This document shows positions 63,520-64,000 of a stretch of DNA of 64,000 nucleotides, piece by piece; position 1 is the first letter of the stretch; every line of letters starts with the position of its first letter. This DNA is from Cytobacillus oceanisediminis (GTDB lineage Bacteria > Bacillota > Bacilli > Bacillales > Cytobacillaceae), in the NCBI RefSeq assembly GCF_004366035.1, contig NZ_SOEE01000010.1, positions 124,001 through 188,000 of the forward strand. The letters run 5' to 3'. Below the pieces are notes generated by a model. The model saw only the letters and a program-made list of their open reading frames with translations, did no database searches and was not told where the DNA came from. The position numbers and the translations under genes were made by a program.

Positions 63520-64000
63520 ATGGCTCAATCTAATCTAAAAGTAGCTGTACAGAAGTTCGGTAATTTTCTGAGCTCAATGGTTATGCCGAATATCTCTGCT
63601 TTTATAGCATGGGGTCTTATTACAGCTTTATTTATACCTACTGGCTTCTTCCCAAATGAAAGCCTTGCCATAATGGTCGATCCAATGGTTAAATACTTGC
63701 TTCCGCTTCTTATTGGTTATACAGGAGGTAAGCTTGTACATGATCAGCGCGGTGCCGTTGTTGGTGCCATCGCGACTATGGGGGTCATCGCAGGCGCGGA
63801 AATTCCTATGTTCCTTGGCGCCATGGTTATTGGTCCTCTGGGCGGATATGTGATTAAGAAATTTGACCAAATGATTGAAGGCAGAGTCCGTGCAGGATTC
63901 GAAATGCTCGTGAACAATTTCTCGGCAGGAATTCTTGGTGCGTTCATTGCAATCCTAGCGTTCAAGGGAGTTGGTCCGGCAGTTGATGTCTTCACCGGGT
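63520..64000 (+). CDS. mtlA: PTS mannitol transporter subunit IICB, N-terminal part
   Basis: The gene runs off the window. About 160 residues of the membrane IIC domain: [23 protein letters not shown] and [22 protein letters not shown] are specific to mannitol permease MtlA. It imports and phosphorylates mannitol. GAAAGGATG precedes ATG 63520. Regulators and mtlD would be expected beyond the window. Confidence 0.93.
   Translation, partial: MAQSNLKVAVQKFGNFLSSMVMPNISAFIAWGLITALFIPTGFFPNESLAIMVDPMVKYLLPLLIGYTGGKLVHDQRGAVVGAIATMGVIAGAEIPMFLGAMVIGPLGGYVIKKFDQMIEGRVRAGFEMLVNNFSAGILGAFIAILAFKGVGPAVDVFTG

Overview
The window comes from a low-GC Gram-positive endospore former of the family Bacillaceae. 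The signs are two complete ger germinant-receptor operons, strong GGAGG ribosome binding sites, frequent TTG and GTG starts, intrinsic hairpin/T-tract terminators after most units, and a B. subtilis-like yoaS-yozG-yoaT cluster. The genus cannot be fixed from the sequence alone; a Cytobacillus-like soil Bacillus is a guess. No rRNA, tRNA, IS element, prophage or CRISPR array was seen.

Layout. 1-7.2 kb: end of an operon with a membrane GT2 glycosyltransferase, a large membrane-anchored glycoside-hydrolase-like protein, a CheY-like regulator and a hybrid sensor kinase. 7.6-12.8 kb: a glycosylation locus with two minus-strand GT-A-type genes facing a Thr/Pro-repeat protein, a tandem-duplicated GT2 protein and a GT-D-fold protein. 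13-19 kb: yoaSGT-like genes, a CBO0543 protein, a DUF3231 protein and a YibE/F pair. 19.2-22.4 kb: a TetR-controlled ABC exporter. 22.5-25.1 kb: a zinc-starvation island with a perfect Zur box, zinc-free paralogues of S14, L31 and L33, an FAD oxidoreductase and an unknown protein. 25.1-30 kb: a sigma-54 activator, its probable enhancer site, a canonical -24/-12 promoter, a YfcC-type transporter and isoaspartyl dipeptidase. 30.3-31.4 kb: SDR plus ArsR, followed by a relic of a ZnuA-type zinc-binding protein. 32-35.7 kb: first ger operon (A-B-C). 35.9-41 kb: RpiR regulator, M20 hydrolase, GNAT, N-acylamino-acid racemase and YkvI transporter, a predicted D-amino-acid salvage operon. 41-50 kb: MocR regulator divergent from a class D beta-lactamase, RidA, an RlmA-type methyltransferase with a terminator-bearing leader, and assorted single genes. 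50-53.9 kb: a phospholipase-A2-like mini-protein, a GF-repeat protein, a decayed peptidase E, a cysteine desulfurase and an ADP-ribosyltransferase-like protein. 55.4-56.6 kb: a 23-copy, strictly 52-bp tandem array. 56.7-57.4 kb: a DsbA/FrnE-family oxidoreductase whose first catalytic Cys codon is TGA. 58.6-62.3 kb: second ger operon (B-A-C). The window ends inside mtlA.

The strongest candidate for something undescribed is the oxidoreductase at 56733-57431. A single in-frame TGA stands exactly at the first Cys of the CPFC redox motif, and a perfect 6-bp hairpin with a G-containing loop lies 28 nt downstream, which fits a bacterial SECIS. Everything else in the gene is intact, so it reads as a possible selenoprotein with a UxxC active site; a fresh nonsense mutation is the alternative. 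Second in interest are the 52-bp array with its 208-bp higher-order repeat, the Zur island with two unstudied members, and the glycosyltransferase locus around a Thr-repeat protein that may be its acceptor.
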